A stretch of 64,000 nucleotides of DNA from an uncultured Gammaproteobacteria bacterium (GTDB lineage Bacteria; Pseudomonadota; Gammaproteobacteria; Pseudomonadales; Pseudohongiellaceae). The position numbers and the translations under genes are program-made. Positions 16,678 through 25,908 of this stretch are shown in pieces. The notes beneath the pieces are model-generated. The model was not told where the DNA came from, ran no database searches, and saw only the letters and a list, made by a program, of their open reading frames with translations. Position 1 is the stretch's first letter. Each line of letters begins with the position of its first letter. The stretch is taken from the NCBI GenBank assembly GCA_913060975.1, contig CAJXVC010000010.1:1-64000 (forward strand). The letters run 5' to 3'.

Positions 16678-16748
16678 GCGGCGGCTTGGCAATCTGTATA
16701 TCGCTAATGCAGGGAATTAGACAGGTATCAGACCAAGTTAACGGCTGT

Positions 16749-18668
16749 TTAGTTCTGATCTTTGGCCGACGAAACACGCGTTTTTAACTCATGTTTCAAT
16801 TGCAATAGATCCAGTTTTTTCCGTATATCTGACAATATATTGTCGATTATCTGGTTGAACTCGCGTTCAACGCCTTCCTGCGGGGTGATTTTCTCATCGT
16901 TTAACAACTGCGTGAGCTGGCTGCCCAGGCTGGTGTCATAGCAATACCCCAAGAGTGTATACGTCTCTGTATGGGGGTTAGACCGCACCATTTCAATGAG
17001 CGACAGTAAAAGTCGCCGGGATTCGTCTTCGGCTGAGCGCAAGAGCTCCAGATCCTGATCCAGATTCAGGGCGACTTCGGGGTTGCGTAACAACAGTTCA
17101 ATGGCCTTGAGGCTCGCGGATTTGCGGTATTTGGCCAGTTGGTTGCCAGTGGGCGGAGCCGGGCGGCGGTCGCGGCGAAAGCGCGAGCCATCTTGCGCAC
17201 CATAGGGAGCACTACCACGAGACTGGCCAGAATCAGCGTAGGAGTCGCCGCGGTCATCGCCATAGCCAGGATCGCTCATGTAATTATCCGGGTAGTGATC
17301 GGCAGGCGCTGGCGGCGCGGCGGCTTCTTCCTCGGGCTGCTCTTGCAACAACTGATCGATGGATTCGTGACTGACACCCAGCAGGCCGGTCAGGCGGTCC
17401 AGCATGAGCTGGGCATAGATGCCGCGCGGCAGTTTGCGCAGCAGTGGCTTGGCCAGATTGCTCAGGCGTGCCTTGCCTTCGATGGAGGCGGTGTTGATGC
17501 CCTGACTGAGCTTGTCATAGAAGAACTCTTCCAGCGGTGTGGCCTCGGCTACTTTGGCCAGAAAGGCGTCCTGACCCACTTCACGTACATAGGTATCCGG
17601 GTCGGCGCCCTCGGGCAGGAACAGAAAACGCACCTGGCGACCATCTTCCAGCAAGGGCAGGGTGGCTTCCAGGGCGCGCCAGGCGGCGGTGCGGCCGGCC
17701 TCGTCGCCGTCGAAACAAAACACCACTTCCGAGACGAGTCGGAACAAACGGGTCAGGTGTTTCGAGCTGGTGGCGGTACCGAGTGTGGCCACGGCGTTGC
17801 GGATGTTCATCTGCGCCAGGGCGATGACGTCCATGTAGCCTTCCACGATCAGGATCTTGTCCAGCTTGCTGCTGGCCTTTTTGGCTTCAAACAGGCCGTA
17901 CAGTTCCGAGCCCTTGTGAAAGACCGGTGTTTCTGGCGAGTTCAGGTATTTTGGTTTGTCGTCACCGAGCACGCGGCCACCAAAGGCTACTGTACGCCCA
18001 CGGGTGTCGCGAATGGGGAACATGATGCGGTGGCGAAAGCGATCGTAGTAAGGGCGGCGTTTGTCATTTTTGTCCTGCTCGCCGCGCGACTCGCGCTCGA
18101 TGATGAGGCCGGCCTTGAGTAGCATTTGTTCCTGATCAGTATCGCTACCGATGCTGTTGAGCAGGTTGTCCCATCCTGGCGGTGAAAAGCCCAGACCAAA
18201 ATCCCGGGCAATCTCGCCGCTGACACCGCGTGACTTCAAATAATCGACGGCTGCCTGACGCTGGCTGTTCTGGCGCAGCTGCTGTTGGTAAAACTTGCTG
18301 GCCTTGTCGAGCACATCCATCAGCTTGTTGTTTTCTGATTGCCGGCGGGTTGCAGCGGCGGACTCTTCGCGCGGCACTTCCATGCCAGCATCGCGGGCCA
18401 GGCTCTCCACGGCCTGCGGAAAATCCTGTTGCTCGAACTCCATGACGAAGCCGATGGCATTGCCGCCGGCGCCACAGCCAAAGCAATAGTAAAACTGGCG
18501 GTCTTCATTGACGCTGAATGAGGGAGTCTTTTCCTGATGGAAGGGGCAACAGGCGCTGTGGTTGCGGCCTTTTTTCTTCAGGTCCGGCACGCGCCGGGCA
18601 ACGACTTCGACGATGTCCGTGCGATGCAGCAGATCGTCGATAAAGGATTGAGGGATGAGTCCGGCCAT
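16749..18668 (-). CDS. dnaG: DNA primase DnaG
   Basis: 639 residues. The N-terminal CHC2 zinc domain (CPFHQEKTPSFSVNEDRQFYYCFGCGAGGNA) is followed by the RNA-polymerase core with TOPRIM motifs (VEGYMDVIAL, CFDGDEAGRTA). A linker from about 430 to 510 is rich in Asp, Pro, Gly and Arg, and the C-terminal DnaB-interacting helicase-binding domain follows. It makes RNA primers at the replication fork. The linker is longer and lower in complexity than in E. coli (581 residues in total there). It is followed by rpoD, as in the classical macromolecular-synthesis operon, but rpsU and yqeY are displaced about 3.7 kb upstream by unrelated genes. A TACAAT-like -10 lies just before the start. Confidence 0.97.
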   Translation of the reverse strand: MAGLIPQSFIDDLLHRTDIVEVVARRVPDLKKKGRNHSACCPFHQEKTPSFSVNEDRQFYYCFGCGAGGNAIGFVMEFEQQDFPQAVESLARDAGMEVPREESAAATRRQSENNKLMDVLDKASKFYQQQLRQNSQRQAAVDYLKSRGVSGEIARDFGLGFSPPGWDNLLNSIGSDTDQEQMLLKAGLIIERESRGEQDKNDKRRPYYDRFRHRIMFPIRDTRGRTVAFGGRVLGDDKPKYLNSPETPVFHKGSELYGLFEAKKASSKLDKILIVEGYMDVIALAQMNIRNAVATLGTATSSKHLTRLFRLVSEVVFCFDGDEAGRTAAWRALEATLPLLEDGRQVRFLFLPEGADPDTYVREVGQDAFLAKVAEATPLEEFFYDKLSQGINTASIEGKARLSNLAKPLLRKLPRGIYAQLMLDRLTGLLGVSHESIDQLLQEQPEEEAAAPPAPADHYPDNYMSDPGYGDDRGDSYADSGQSRGSAPYGAQDGSRFRRDRRPAPPTGNQLAKYRKSASLKAIELLLRNPEVALNLDQDLELLRSAEDESRRLLLSLIEMVRSNPHTETYTLLGYCYDTSLGSQLTQLLNDEKITPQEGVEREFNQIIDNILSDIRKKLDLLQLKHELKTRVSSAKDQN

Positions 18669-18888
18669 AAACGATATTGTAGCTTAGATCACGGCCTCTT
18701 TTTTTACCTAATTCCGCGAACGTCGAATCGGGGGAGCACTGAACTGCACTAAAAGTGACAATGCAGAGAAGGAATCAGAAGCTAGCGCTTGTTGGCAGGC
18801 TGATCGCTGCAAAGAAGCCGCCCGCATTGCCGACCGAATCTGGGGAGTTAGCTGTCTATCAAGCCAGTGAGCGGTTTTAACTCTTGGC

Positions 18889-19584
18889 TTATGGTTTTTT
18901 CTTGAGCGCTTGCTTTCTTTTACGCTCATCTAGCGCGGGTTTGACATGCTCGGTGTAGCAGCTTGGACAAATACCGTGGCTGAATTTGGCCTTGGTCTGT
19001 GTGGCGACATAAGTCTCCACGGTCTGCCAGTAATTCTCATCATCACGCACCTGGCGACAATAGGAGCAGATAGGAATAATTTCTTTGAGTGACTTGACCT
19101 CGGCCAATGCTGCTCTTAGTTCTTCCAACAGGTTTTCGTTCTCCTGCTCGGCGGCTTTACGAGCGGTAATGTCTCTTGCTACCGAAAAGATAACATCGTG
19201 CTGATAATCGGCTGCGGCGTTCCAAAGTAGCCAGCGAAAACTACCGTCTTTGCACAGGTAGCGATTTTCGAATGCCAGTGCCTGCTGCCCGGCGCGGACG
19301 CGTCGATTCTGATTCAGTGTTGCCTCACGGTCATCGGGGTGGACAAATTCAATGAAGGGTTTGGCCTTCAGTTCCGCAATGCTGAATCCAAGAGTGCGTT
19401 CCCAGGCGGGATTAAGATTCTGGAAATAGCCATCGAAACGCAGGTAACAAAGCAGGTCAATGGAGACTTCAAAAAAGCGGTCCTTGAGTGTGTCGTTGAG
19501 CGTTTTATTCAGGGCCAGATCCTGATGGCTCTTTAAAGTTGTGGTAGGTGTCTCATCGTGCACTTTATTGTCTCGGTCGTTCAT
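18889..19584 (-). CDS. PAS-domain sensor protein with C-terminal Cys-rich motif
   Basis: 231 residues. A PAS fold spans about residues 32-150 (LLCYLRFDGYFQNLNPAWERTLGFSIAEL, FIEFVHPDDREAT, FRWLLWNAAAD, FSVARDITARKAAE). A coiled coil (about 150-172) leads to ICSYCRQVRDDENYWQTVETYVATQ...FSHGICPSCY, a small conserved module common at the end of PAS and response-regulator proteins with two C-x-x-C pairs. No kinase, GGDEF or DNA-binding domain is present. It probably senses a ligand or redox state and signals by protein contact. Monocistronic; it interrupts the rpsU-yqeY-dnaG order. Confidence 0.85.
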   Translation of the reverse strand: MNDRDNKVHDETPTTTLKSHQDLALNKTLNDTLKDRFFEVSIDLLCYLRFDGYFQNLNPAWERTLGFSIAELKAKPFIEFVHPDDREATLNQNRRVRAGQQALAFENRYLCKDGSFRWLLWNAAADYQHDVIFSVARDITARKAAEQENENLLEELRAALAEVKSLKEIIPICSYCRQVRDDENYWQTVETYVATQTKAKFSHGICPSCYTEHVKPALDERKRKQALKKKP

Positions 19585-19822
19585 AAGTCTGGTTGATTCT
19601 TTTGAAGTGAGTGACTAGCCATAATTATCTGCTCGTGCTGGCTACTCAAAATAGAGTGCATTCAAGTAAATAAAACGGAATCAGATTATAAAGTGAAATT
19701 GAATTGGCGTGATTGAAAATTTATCCCTCTACTGCTTTTTTTCGTTTATGCTCTAGCGGCACATTGCTGCTGGCAGCATGGCCGGAAAATAATAGTAAAG
19801 CAACAATAACGGAGAGTGACGG

Positions 19823-20278
19823 GTGTTTCTTTGGCTGGAAAATACCGGGATTGCGCAATGGGTTGGTCTGTCGCTCTATGCGTATCCGTCCCTGTTGGCA
19901 GTGCATATTCTCGGCCTTGCCGTGGTGGTGGGTGTTTTTCTGATGCGCGATCTGCGCCTCGTGGGTTTGTTGCGTCATCCAGCACCGAACAATTTTCTTG
20001 CCCCAGCCCGACTGGCCTGGGCAGGCTTTGCTCTCAATGCCGTATCCGGGTTCATGCTGTTTTCCTCCCAGGCATCGATATTCGCGGTCAGTACCGCTTT
20101 CCGATTCAAAATCAGCTTTATTTTTCTGGGCATGGTGCTGGCCGTTGTGATCCAGCGCCGTCTGCGGGAAATTGCTGGCGAAACTGTGGATAACAATACC
20201 CGCTTGTTGGCGGGTGTCTCACTGCTCTGTTGGTTCTCGGCGATTATCGCTGGCCGCTTACTGGCGTATCTGGGTTAA
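19823..20278 (+). CDS. Integral membrane protein, DUF6644-like
   Basis: 151 residues from a GTG with GGAGAG upstream. Four hydrophobic helices are readable (YPSLLAVHILGLAVVVGVFLM, FALNAVSGFMLFSS, FIFLGMVLAVVI, LLCWFSAIIAGRLLAYL) and a conserved histidine lies in helix 1. Pattern and size resemble the DUF6644 family, called from memory of that family. The next gene, 4 nt downstream, is a clear paralogue, so the two may form a heteromeric membrane unit. The conserved His could bind haem or metal, which is speculative. Confidence 0.75.
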   Translation: MFLWLENTGIAQWVGLSLYAYPSLLAVHILGLAVVVGVFLMRDLRLVGLLRHPAPNNFLAPARLAWAGFALNAVSGFMLFSSQASIFAVSTAFRFKISFIFLGMVLAVVIQRRLREIAGETVDNNTRLLAGVSLLCWFSAIIAGRLLAYLG

Positions 20279-20282
20279 GGCT

Positions 20283-20768
20283 ATGTGGAACGATCTTGCC
20301 AGCTTTGCCCTCGACAGTCGCCTCAATGAGTGGATCGCCGCTACTTACTGGCTATGGCCGGTGTTGGAAATCCTGCACTTTATCGGTCTGTCGCTTTTAT
20401 TTGGTGGTTTGCTAATCGTTGACCTGCGTATGCTTGGCTGGTTTGCCAGTCTGCAACAGCTGCGCGTTAATAAATTACTGCCGCTAGTGATCTGTGGCTT
20501 TGCCATTAATCTGATTACCGGCGTATTGTTCTACTTTGGTGACCCGGCGCGCTACTCTGCCAATATCGCTTTCAAGATCAAGATGGGTCTAATACTCCTC
20601 GCCGGCTGTAATGCGCTCTTTCACCATGTTCTGCTTGTTAGGTCGGCGCGGGACCAGACAGAGGTTCTCTCACAACCCTTTCAGAAAATTTCGGCGGCTA
20701 TATCGTTACTGGCCTGGCTGGGTGTGCTGCTGTTTGGCCGGCTCATTCCCTACATCGGTACTGGCTAA
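20283..20768 (+). CDS. Integral membrane protein, DUF6644-like, paralogue of the preceding gene
   Basis: 161 residues from the ATG at 20283, with an AAGG site just before it; an upstream in-frame extension overlaps the previous gene. Four transmembrane segments (LEILHFIGLSLLFGGLLIVDLRML, LPLVICGFAINLITGVLFYF, IKMGLILLAGCNALFHHVLL, AISLLAWLGVLLFGRLIPYI). The shared features with its neighbour are an early His in helix 1, D-x-R-x-x-G after it, and a GR-L-x-Y-x-G end. Tandem arrangement with the 19823 gene implies a joint product. Function unknown. Confidence 0.78.
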   Translation: MWNDLASFALDSRLNEWIAATYWLWPVLEILHFIGLSLLFGGLLIVDLRMLGWFASLQQLRVNKLLPLVICGFAINLITGVLFYFGDPARYSANIAFKIKMGLILLAGCNALFHHVLLVRSARDQTEVLSQPFQKISAAISLLAWLGVLLFGRLIPYIGTG

Positions 20769-20976
20769 TACTGACTTGATTGCGCGGCTGGGTCTGGGCA
20801 TGACGGGGCTCGGCAAGCGGACTTGTTTTTCCGTTCCAATGGACCATCCCTGGCCCTCCCGCGCCCATCCCTGGGCGCTAGTCACTCCAATTCAAGCCCC
20901 CTTGCTAAGCCCTTGTTCTGATTCAGTGCCGCAGCCCATGAATCCCAATGGCTAATCCCATAACAGTGGTCAGCTG

Positions 20977-21699
20977 CTAATCATACTTTGACGGGAAGAA
21001 ACGCACTGAGGCGCGTGCGGCTTCCGGGTCACAATCATAAGGTTGCAGACGATAGTCGGCAGCAGCCGGCACCCAGCGTGTGGTGTACGAGGCCGGCGCA
21101 TTGAGAAACATCGGATCTTCAACAGTGAGCGTCATGCGCAGGTCCTCACCATCAATCCAATAGTCTTCCGTGACGATTTTCTGAGCCGAGGAAGGGATGC
21201 CGTTGTAATCATCGAAGCCGGCGATATCGAAGACAAAGTGCGAGGTCCGTACACGGAGCATGCCGTCTTCGTAGTGGCCAGTAGAAAAGCCCTGAATACT
21301 GTAGTCAGTCGCCGAGGGTTCACGGCCATCCAGCCAAACGGTGCGTAGCTGATCGTCTTTCTCATAACGAATCAATACGCGGTCAGGCCACTGCGTGATC
21401 TGCATGGCATAGGGGTCGTATTGAATGGCGGGAGATGAGGCCGGCTGGCAATCGTACTTCGGTGCCATGATCTCTTCCCAGGTTTCCTGATAGGCCCTGG
21501 CTCTGGCATTGAGTTGCGGAAAATTATCCTCGCCCCAGGGTACGTCGACTCCATTGACCGGACGTGCGCTAAAACCGCCATTCCAAATACCGGACAAATC
21601 GGGAATCTCGGCATCGCTCTGGGCTTGGGCATTGGTCAATGCGAATGCGGGAGTCAGTGTGATGGCCAAAAAGCATTGCTTGAATGTTGCATAGTTCAT
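20977..21699 (-). CDS. Exported protein of unknown function, partner of DUF6152 gene
   Basis: 240 residues from the ATG at 21699, chosen because GGGGAG lies 7 nt upstream; a GTG at 21714 is open but has no ribosome site. Signal peptide with hydrophobic core CFLAITLTPAFALTNAQAQ. The mature protein begins with a DLSGIWNGGF pattern common in exported proteins found beside DUF6152 genes in marine bacteria. It continues as mostly strand-like sequence with Tyr/Trp-rich patches. No catalytic motif seen. 17 nt after the DUF6152-like gene, hence one operon. Confidence 0.7.
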   Translation of the reverse strand: MNYATFKQCFLAITLTPAFALTNAQAQSDAEIPDLSGIWNGGFSARPVNGVDVPWGEDNFPQLNARARAYQETWEEIMAPKYDCQPASSPAIQYDPYAMQITQWPDRVLIRYEKDDQLRTVWLDGREPSATDYSIQGFSTGHYEDGMLRVRTSHFVFDIAGFDDYNGIPSSAQKIVTEDYWIDGEDLRMTLTVEDPMFLNAPASYTTRWVPAAADYRLQPYDCDPEAARASVRFFPSKYD

Positions 21700-21716
21700 G
21701 ATCATTCTCCCCACGA

Positions 21717-22136
21717 CTATTGCGTGCTTGCTTCTTCGACTGCGCCACCTTCGGTGACTGGGCGGCCATCAGGTCGGGTCATGCGCACACAGCAGACACC
21801 ATTGGAGCCTTCGGCTCTGGAGCGATTGCCGGCAACCAGTACGCGCTGGCCAATGGCCAAGGTATCCGGTGTCCACCCAGCGCGGCGAATGCTGACCGGT
21901 GCGCCCAGCTCAACCTGCCATTCGGAGACCGAACCGTCTTCATTCTCGACATCGAGAAACAGAAAAGCGTGCGGATTACGGAAAACCCAGCGGGTCACTG
22001 TGCCTTCAAACTCGACACGGGTCTCAGGGTCATAAAATGGCGCGCTGGCGTGATGGGCGCTGGCGGGAATGACTAGCCAGGCACTTAAGGTAAGAAATGC
22101 GGCTGCGCATAGGGCGAGCCAGTGACGAGATTGCAT
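21717..22136 (-). CDS. DUF6152-family exported protein
   Basis: 139 residues: a signal peptide (LALCAAAFLTLSAWLVIPASAHH) and a small beta-rich domain with HHASAPFYD, FEGTVTRWVFRNPHAFLFLDVENEDG, WQVELGAPVSIRRAGW and GQRVLVAGNRSRAEGSNG, which fits DUF6152. The mature protein starts with a His-His pair after cleavage. Its function is unknown; the family often lies next to DUF6644-type membrane proteins and outer-membrane components, as here. First gene of a two-gene operon. Confidence 0.82.
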   Translation of the reverse strand: MQSRHWLALCAAAFLTLSAWLVIPASAHHASAPFYDPETRVEFEGTVTRWVFRNPHAFLFLDVENEDGSVSEWQVELGAPVSIRRAGWTPDTLAIGQRVLVAGNRSRAEGSNGVCCVRMTRPDGRPVTEGGAVEEASTQ

Positions 22137-22386
22137 TTGTCTCCTCCTTTCCTGTTTCAGGCAGGATTATTGTTAGGAAACCTTGATGAATTCTGTTCTG
22201 CCTCTGGCTTGCCATCGCGCCCAATAGCTAGGTGCAGAATTACAGGCCTGCGTGAGAAAGGCTTCGCAGAGAGCGAACAGAAGAACTCAGTAGTTCCCTT
22301 GTTGAGACTGATAATAAGTGAGGAGTAGGGGAAAGAACAGGAGTAAAAGGCGTCAACTGTCAGGCAAATGAAGCCGGTGTGCAGGT

Positions 22387-22839
22387 TTAGCCGAGAGCGG
22401 CTTTGACTTTCTGGCTCACCATTCCCATATCAGCGCGGCCAACCACTTGCGGTTTGACCTGAGCCATCACCTTGCCCATGTCTTGCATGGAGCTGGCGCC
22501 AGTGCTGGCGACCGCTTCCTGTACGAGGGCTTCTACTTCGGTTTCACTGAGTTGCGAGGGCAGGAATTCTTGCAGTACTTCGATCTCTGCCTGTTCCTTG
22601 TCGGCAAGCTCGGTGCGGCCGGCGTCGGTGAACTGGGCGATGGAATCGCGACGTTGTTTGACCATCTTGTCGAGGATGCTGAGGATGCGGGCGTCATCTG
22701 GATCGATGCGCTCGTCGACTTCCACGCGTTTGACTTCTGACAAGGCGAGACGAATGGTACCGAGGCGCTCCTTGTCTTTGGCGCGCATGGCATCTTTCAT
22801 TGCGTTGGTCAGTTTTTCTTTGAGCGGGCTGGCAGACAT
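22387..22839 (-). CDS. yqeY: GatB/YqeY domain protein
   Basis: 150 residues, full length for the YqeY family: LKEKLTNAMKDAMRAKDKERLGTIRLALSEVKRVEVD, then the C-terminal tRNA-contact-like half (EIEVLQEFLPSQLSETEVEALVQEAV, MGKVMAQVKPQVVGRADMGMVSQKVKAAL). It is related to the tail domain of the GatB amidotransferase subunit, and the cellular role is not settled. It sits 71 bp downstream of rpsU in the usual order, but dnaG does not follow directly. Confidence 0.93.
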   Translation of the reverse strand: MSASPLKEKLTNAMKDAMRAKDKERLGTIRLALSEVKRVEVDERIDPDDARILSILDKMVKQRRDSIAQFTDAGRTELADKEQAEIEVLQEFLPSQLSETEVEALVQEAVASTGASSMQDMGKVMAQVKPQVVGRADMGMVSQKVKAALG

Positions 22840-22910
22840 GGTCTGACATTTACCTCGTTGCTACGGGCCGCGATAACAATGGGGCAGTTATCGCGGGAGG
22901 AATAGCAGGT

Positions 22911-23126
22911 TTAGTAGAGGCGTACGCTTTTACGAGTTTCGCGTTGCAGCTTTTTCAAGTGACGCTTAACGGCAGCCGCAGCTTTGCGCTTACGCACAGC
23001 AGTTGGCTTTTCGTAGAACTCGCGGCGACGCACTTCAGCCAGAATACCGGCTTTCTCGCAAGAGCGCTTGAAGCGACGTAACGCGATGTCGAATGGCTCG
23101 TTTTCCTTCAGTTTTACCTGGGGCAT
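22911..23126 (-). CDS. rpsU: 30S ribosomal protein bS21
   Basis: 71 residues, typical length. Highly basic with the standard opening [27 protein letters not shown] and [20 protein letters not shown]. It binds the small subunit near the anti-Shine-Dalgarno region and helps initiation. Classical head gene of the rpsU-dnaG-rpoD group; here only yqeY remains adjacent. A possible promoter lies within 100 bp upstream, but the boxes are weak. Confidence 0.97.
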   Translation of the reverse strand: MPQVKLKENEPFDIALRRFKRSCEKAGILAEVRRREFYEKPTAVRKRKAAAAVKRHLKKLQRETRKSVRLY

Positions 23127-23634
23127 GTTTTAAAAACACCTACCTAATAGTCTTTAATTTGTCAGTTTTATTGCCTCAAAACCCAGTAATTCGGGCGCAC
23201 TGGAGGCAAGAGGGAGCGTATCTTAATGGTCTGGCCCCCTAAATGCAAAGATTTTGCTGTGTTTTTCGGCCCAAGAAGCACTAATTTCCCGCTTCACCAC
23301 TCATCGCAATTCGCCCCCGGCTGGAAATCCACCAAGGCCAGTGATGCCGTGGGCTGGCCGCAGGACGGGCGAGGCGGGGATAGCCGGGCAAGCGCATCTT
23401 TAGAGGCAGTTTTGACGCTCTTGCGGATGACTGTCTGGAGAACTGGCTCTGGCAGGTAAAACCCGGGATTTCGAGGGTAGTTGCAGCCCGTTTTTCGCTG
23501 GCTCGCAACCAGACTCTCTCAGGTTTACAACAGCACTGCCAACCGCACCGGCCCGCCCCTGTGGCGGCATCGAAGCCGACAAAGCCCCAGTGGAGCTGAC
23601 TTCACCGGGGCTTTCTGAGGAGCTACAAAAGGCG
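23127..23634. other. Intergenic region between rpsU and the DUF5916 gene
   Basis: No supportable gene in about 500 bp. Short frames on either strand lack protein character and ribosome sites. The left end must hold the rpsU promoter, and the right end has the terminator at 23581-23614. The middle is G/C-rich and unexplained. Confidence 0.5.
23581..23614 (-). terminator. Terminator-like hairpin after the DUF5916 gene
   Basis: Stem AAAGCCCC / GGGGCTTT extended by CAC/GTG-type pairs with one mismatch, 20 bp after the stop at 23635. The following T-run on the minus strand is short, so efficiency is uncertain. Confidence 0.65.
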
Positions 23635-25908
23635 CTAAAAACGAAAGGTATAACGAAATTTCACGCTGATATCGGATGAGGCAGTTTGAAAGCTGTTATC
23701 CATGTCGTAGTCCTGCAGACCGTAATTCAATACGATAAACCCTTCCTGACCGGCTCTGGGAATCCACTGCAGGCGCGTATTGATGCCGATCTCTTCCGAG
23801 ATGTTGTCGTATTGCGCCAGCGTGATCCAGTACAGTGTTGGTGAAAAGGCCACCTGGGTATCGACGCTGCTCAGGCGGGTCGTGAAATTGCCTTGCGGCA
23901 ATTCGATATCGTTCCAGTCATAATTGACCGACGCCCTGAAGTAACGCGATTGGTTCCAATTAAAACTACCACTGATATTCACCCGTTCACCGTTGTAAAA
24001 ATCGCCGGTCCGGTAGGTGATGCCACCTGAAAACTCACGTTGGCCCGCAGAATCCAGACTCAATTCCGTTTCACCAAATTCGTAAGAGCCCGGCTGTATG
24101 TAAACTTCGTTGCCGGGCTGACGGAAGATCGCAAACGTGTTGCGGACTACTTCCTTACTTTCGACATGATTGAGGCTGATGCTGTCCCGTGATGTTGATT
24201 CCAGCTCGGCGATGCGAAAGGCAACCACTTCCGACTGCAAGCCACCATCGATGACATCGATACGCTGGTAGTCAATGCCGGTAAGCACACTCTGGAACGG
24301 GCCACTATTGAAAAAATGGTTGTAACCGACGTCTGCGGTGAAGTCCTCGATGTTGGATCGATTAATGAAACCCATGGTGGGATTGAAATTCTCTTCCACT
24401 ACCTTGTAAGCAGCTCGCGTTCTGAATCCGGAGCTGGAGGGATACTGCAGGCCCACACCCCAAGAGGCATCGTCACCATTCAAGCCCGGTGTTTCCGATT
24501 CCTGGAAGAACACAGTGCCGGCCATACGACGGCCGTTGGCTAGCTGGTTGTTGATGTACTGAAAATCCACACCCGCCACGCTGTTGTCCAGATTGGAGGT
24601 AGGGTCACCGTCGGTGTAAATGAATCCGACGCGTGAATCCTCGAGCACATTTGCAGAAACCCGGGTAACGAACAAATCGGATGCGGCAACGCCTGAATAT
24701 TCATCCTGGCGAATGGCGAGAGTACCTATGTTGAACCGACCCACTCGACCACTGATGCGGCCACCGTAGTTGATATCTACTGGTGAACCATCTGCCGCGA
24801 GGCCGAGTTTGCGTGAAAAGTAAGGCCGCGCGTTTTCCCGGGATGCACCCGATGTTGCGGAGTTACCGCCTGACAGACCGCTGATGTTACCGAACTGGAA
24901 CAGGTCAGAGTCGTTGTTGAAGAAATCGCGTCGCTCGGGAAAGAAGAGGTTGAATCGAGTCAGGTTAACCTGCCTGTTGTCGACTTCAACGGCCGAGAAA
25001 TCCGTATTCAATGTCAGCGCCGCGTTCAACGAAGGCGTCATGCGATAAAAGGCATCGAGGGAGGGGTTCATATCCTCTTCGGTGGCCGAGGGATTAAAAC
25101 TGCGCTGACGGGTAGCTGCGAAGCTGGGCACGATGTCCAGACCAATGCCCTGATCCATGCCTTCCATGCCAGACATCTCACCCATAATAGTTGGGTTGTA
25201 GTTGCGGTCCAGAGAGACCCAGGCCATTTCTTCATTACGGCGACGAATGCCGCGGCCAAAGTTAAATCCCCAGGTATCCAGGGCAGGATCGAACGACAGG
25301 GATTTGAAGGGAATTTCTACTTCCGCGACCCAGCTATTGCCATCTACACTGGTCGCCGTATCCCAGATAGTGTTCCAATTGAGGCTGAACGATGTAGGAG
25401 TCGTGTAAAGCGAGTCGTGGCGCACGCCGTTCAGGTTTGTTTCAAACCGATAACCGGCCCGGCCCTGATTAAAGGGGTCAAGTATAATTACCAGACGATC
25501 GTCGAAGGGAAGCCCCTGACCATGACGAATGGTGGGGGCAGAGATAAGATCCGGGTTGCTGTCGTACATGCGCGCTGCCACGTAGAGGGCTTCGTCGGTG
25601 TAGACAACATAGAGCTCGGTCACCTCGGAAGGCTCGGCATGATCGCCGGGCCGGACCTGATGAAAATCTGTAACCAGTTGCGCCTGCTGCCATACAGCGT
25701 CGTCAATCACGCCATCAACGACTGGCGCAGATTGCACTCGCACTGCGCGAAAACTATTCGCTTCAACTCGACTCTCCTGCACCGTTTCTTGCGCAAACAG
25801 CGGGGCAGGCAGGGCGAGCGTAACTAGCGCCGGAGCAATAGCCAGAGCGCAGGAACCGGAATAATTCCAAAAACGTAAAGAAAATGGGGACACTACAGGA
25901 TACCTCAT
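23635..25908 (-). CDS. DUF5916 outer-membrane beta-barrel protein with N-terminal CBM9-like domain
   Basis: 757 residues from the ATG at 25908 (AAGGG 10 nt upstream); the open frame runs much further but without signal or ribosome site. Signal peptide with core ALAIAPALVTLALPAPLFAQ. Residues about 45-240 form a carbohydrate-binding-family-9-like domain (PVVDGVIDDAVWQQA, ELYVVYTDEALYVAARMYD, DDRLVIILDPFNQGRAGYRFETNLNGV). The rest is a DUF5916 beta-barrel with alternating strands, the motif FFPERRDFF, and a C-terminal FRYTFRF ending in Phe, as outer-membrane proteins require. It likely transports or processes a polymer at the cell surface; substrate unknown. It separates rpsU from tsaD. Confidence 0.88.
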   Translation of the reverse strand: MRYPVVSPFSLRFWNYSGSCALAIAPALVTLALPAPLFAQETVQESRVEANSFRAVRVQSAPVVDGVIDDAVWQQAQLVTDFHQVRPGDHAEPSEVTELYVVYTDEALYVAARMYDSNPDLISAPTIRHGQGLPFDDRLVIILDPFNQGRAGYRFETNLNGVRHDSLYTTPTSFSLNWNTIWDTATSVDGNSWVAEVEIPFKSLSFDPALDTWGFNFGRGIRRRNEEMAWVSLDRNYNPTIMGEMSGMEGMDQGIGLDIVPSFAATRQRSFNPSATEEDMNPSLDAFYRMTPSLNAALTLNTDFSAVEVDNRQVNLTRFNLFFPERRDFFNNDSDLFQFGNISGLSGGNSATSGASRENARPYFSRKLGLAADGSPVDINYGGRISGRVGRFNIGTLAIRQDEYSGVAASDLFVTRVSANVLEDSRVGFIYTDGDPTSNLDNSVAGVDFQYINNQLANGRRMAGTVFFQESETPGLNGDDASWGVGLQYPSSSGFRTRAAYKVVEENFNPTMGFINRSNIEDFTADVGYNHFFNSGPFQSVLTGIDYQRIDVIDGGLQSEVVAFRIAELESTSRDSISLNHVESKEVVRNTFAIFRQPGNEVYIQPGSYEFGETELSLDSAGQREFSGGITYRTGDFYNGERVNISGSFNWNQSRYFRASVNYDWNDIELPQGNFTTRLSSVDTQVAFSPTLYWITLAQYDNISEEIGINTRLQWIPRAGQEGFIVLNYGLQDYDMDNSFQTASSDISVKFRYTFRF

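Noticed and set aside
17139..18122. 327-codon plus-strand frame
   Set aside because: Antisense to dnaG; composition is low-complexity Ala/Gly/Val/His and it matches no protein pattern.
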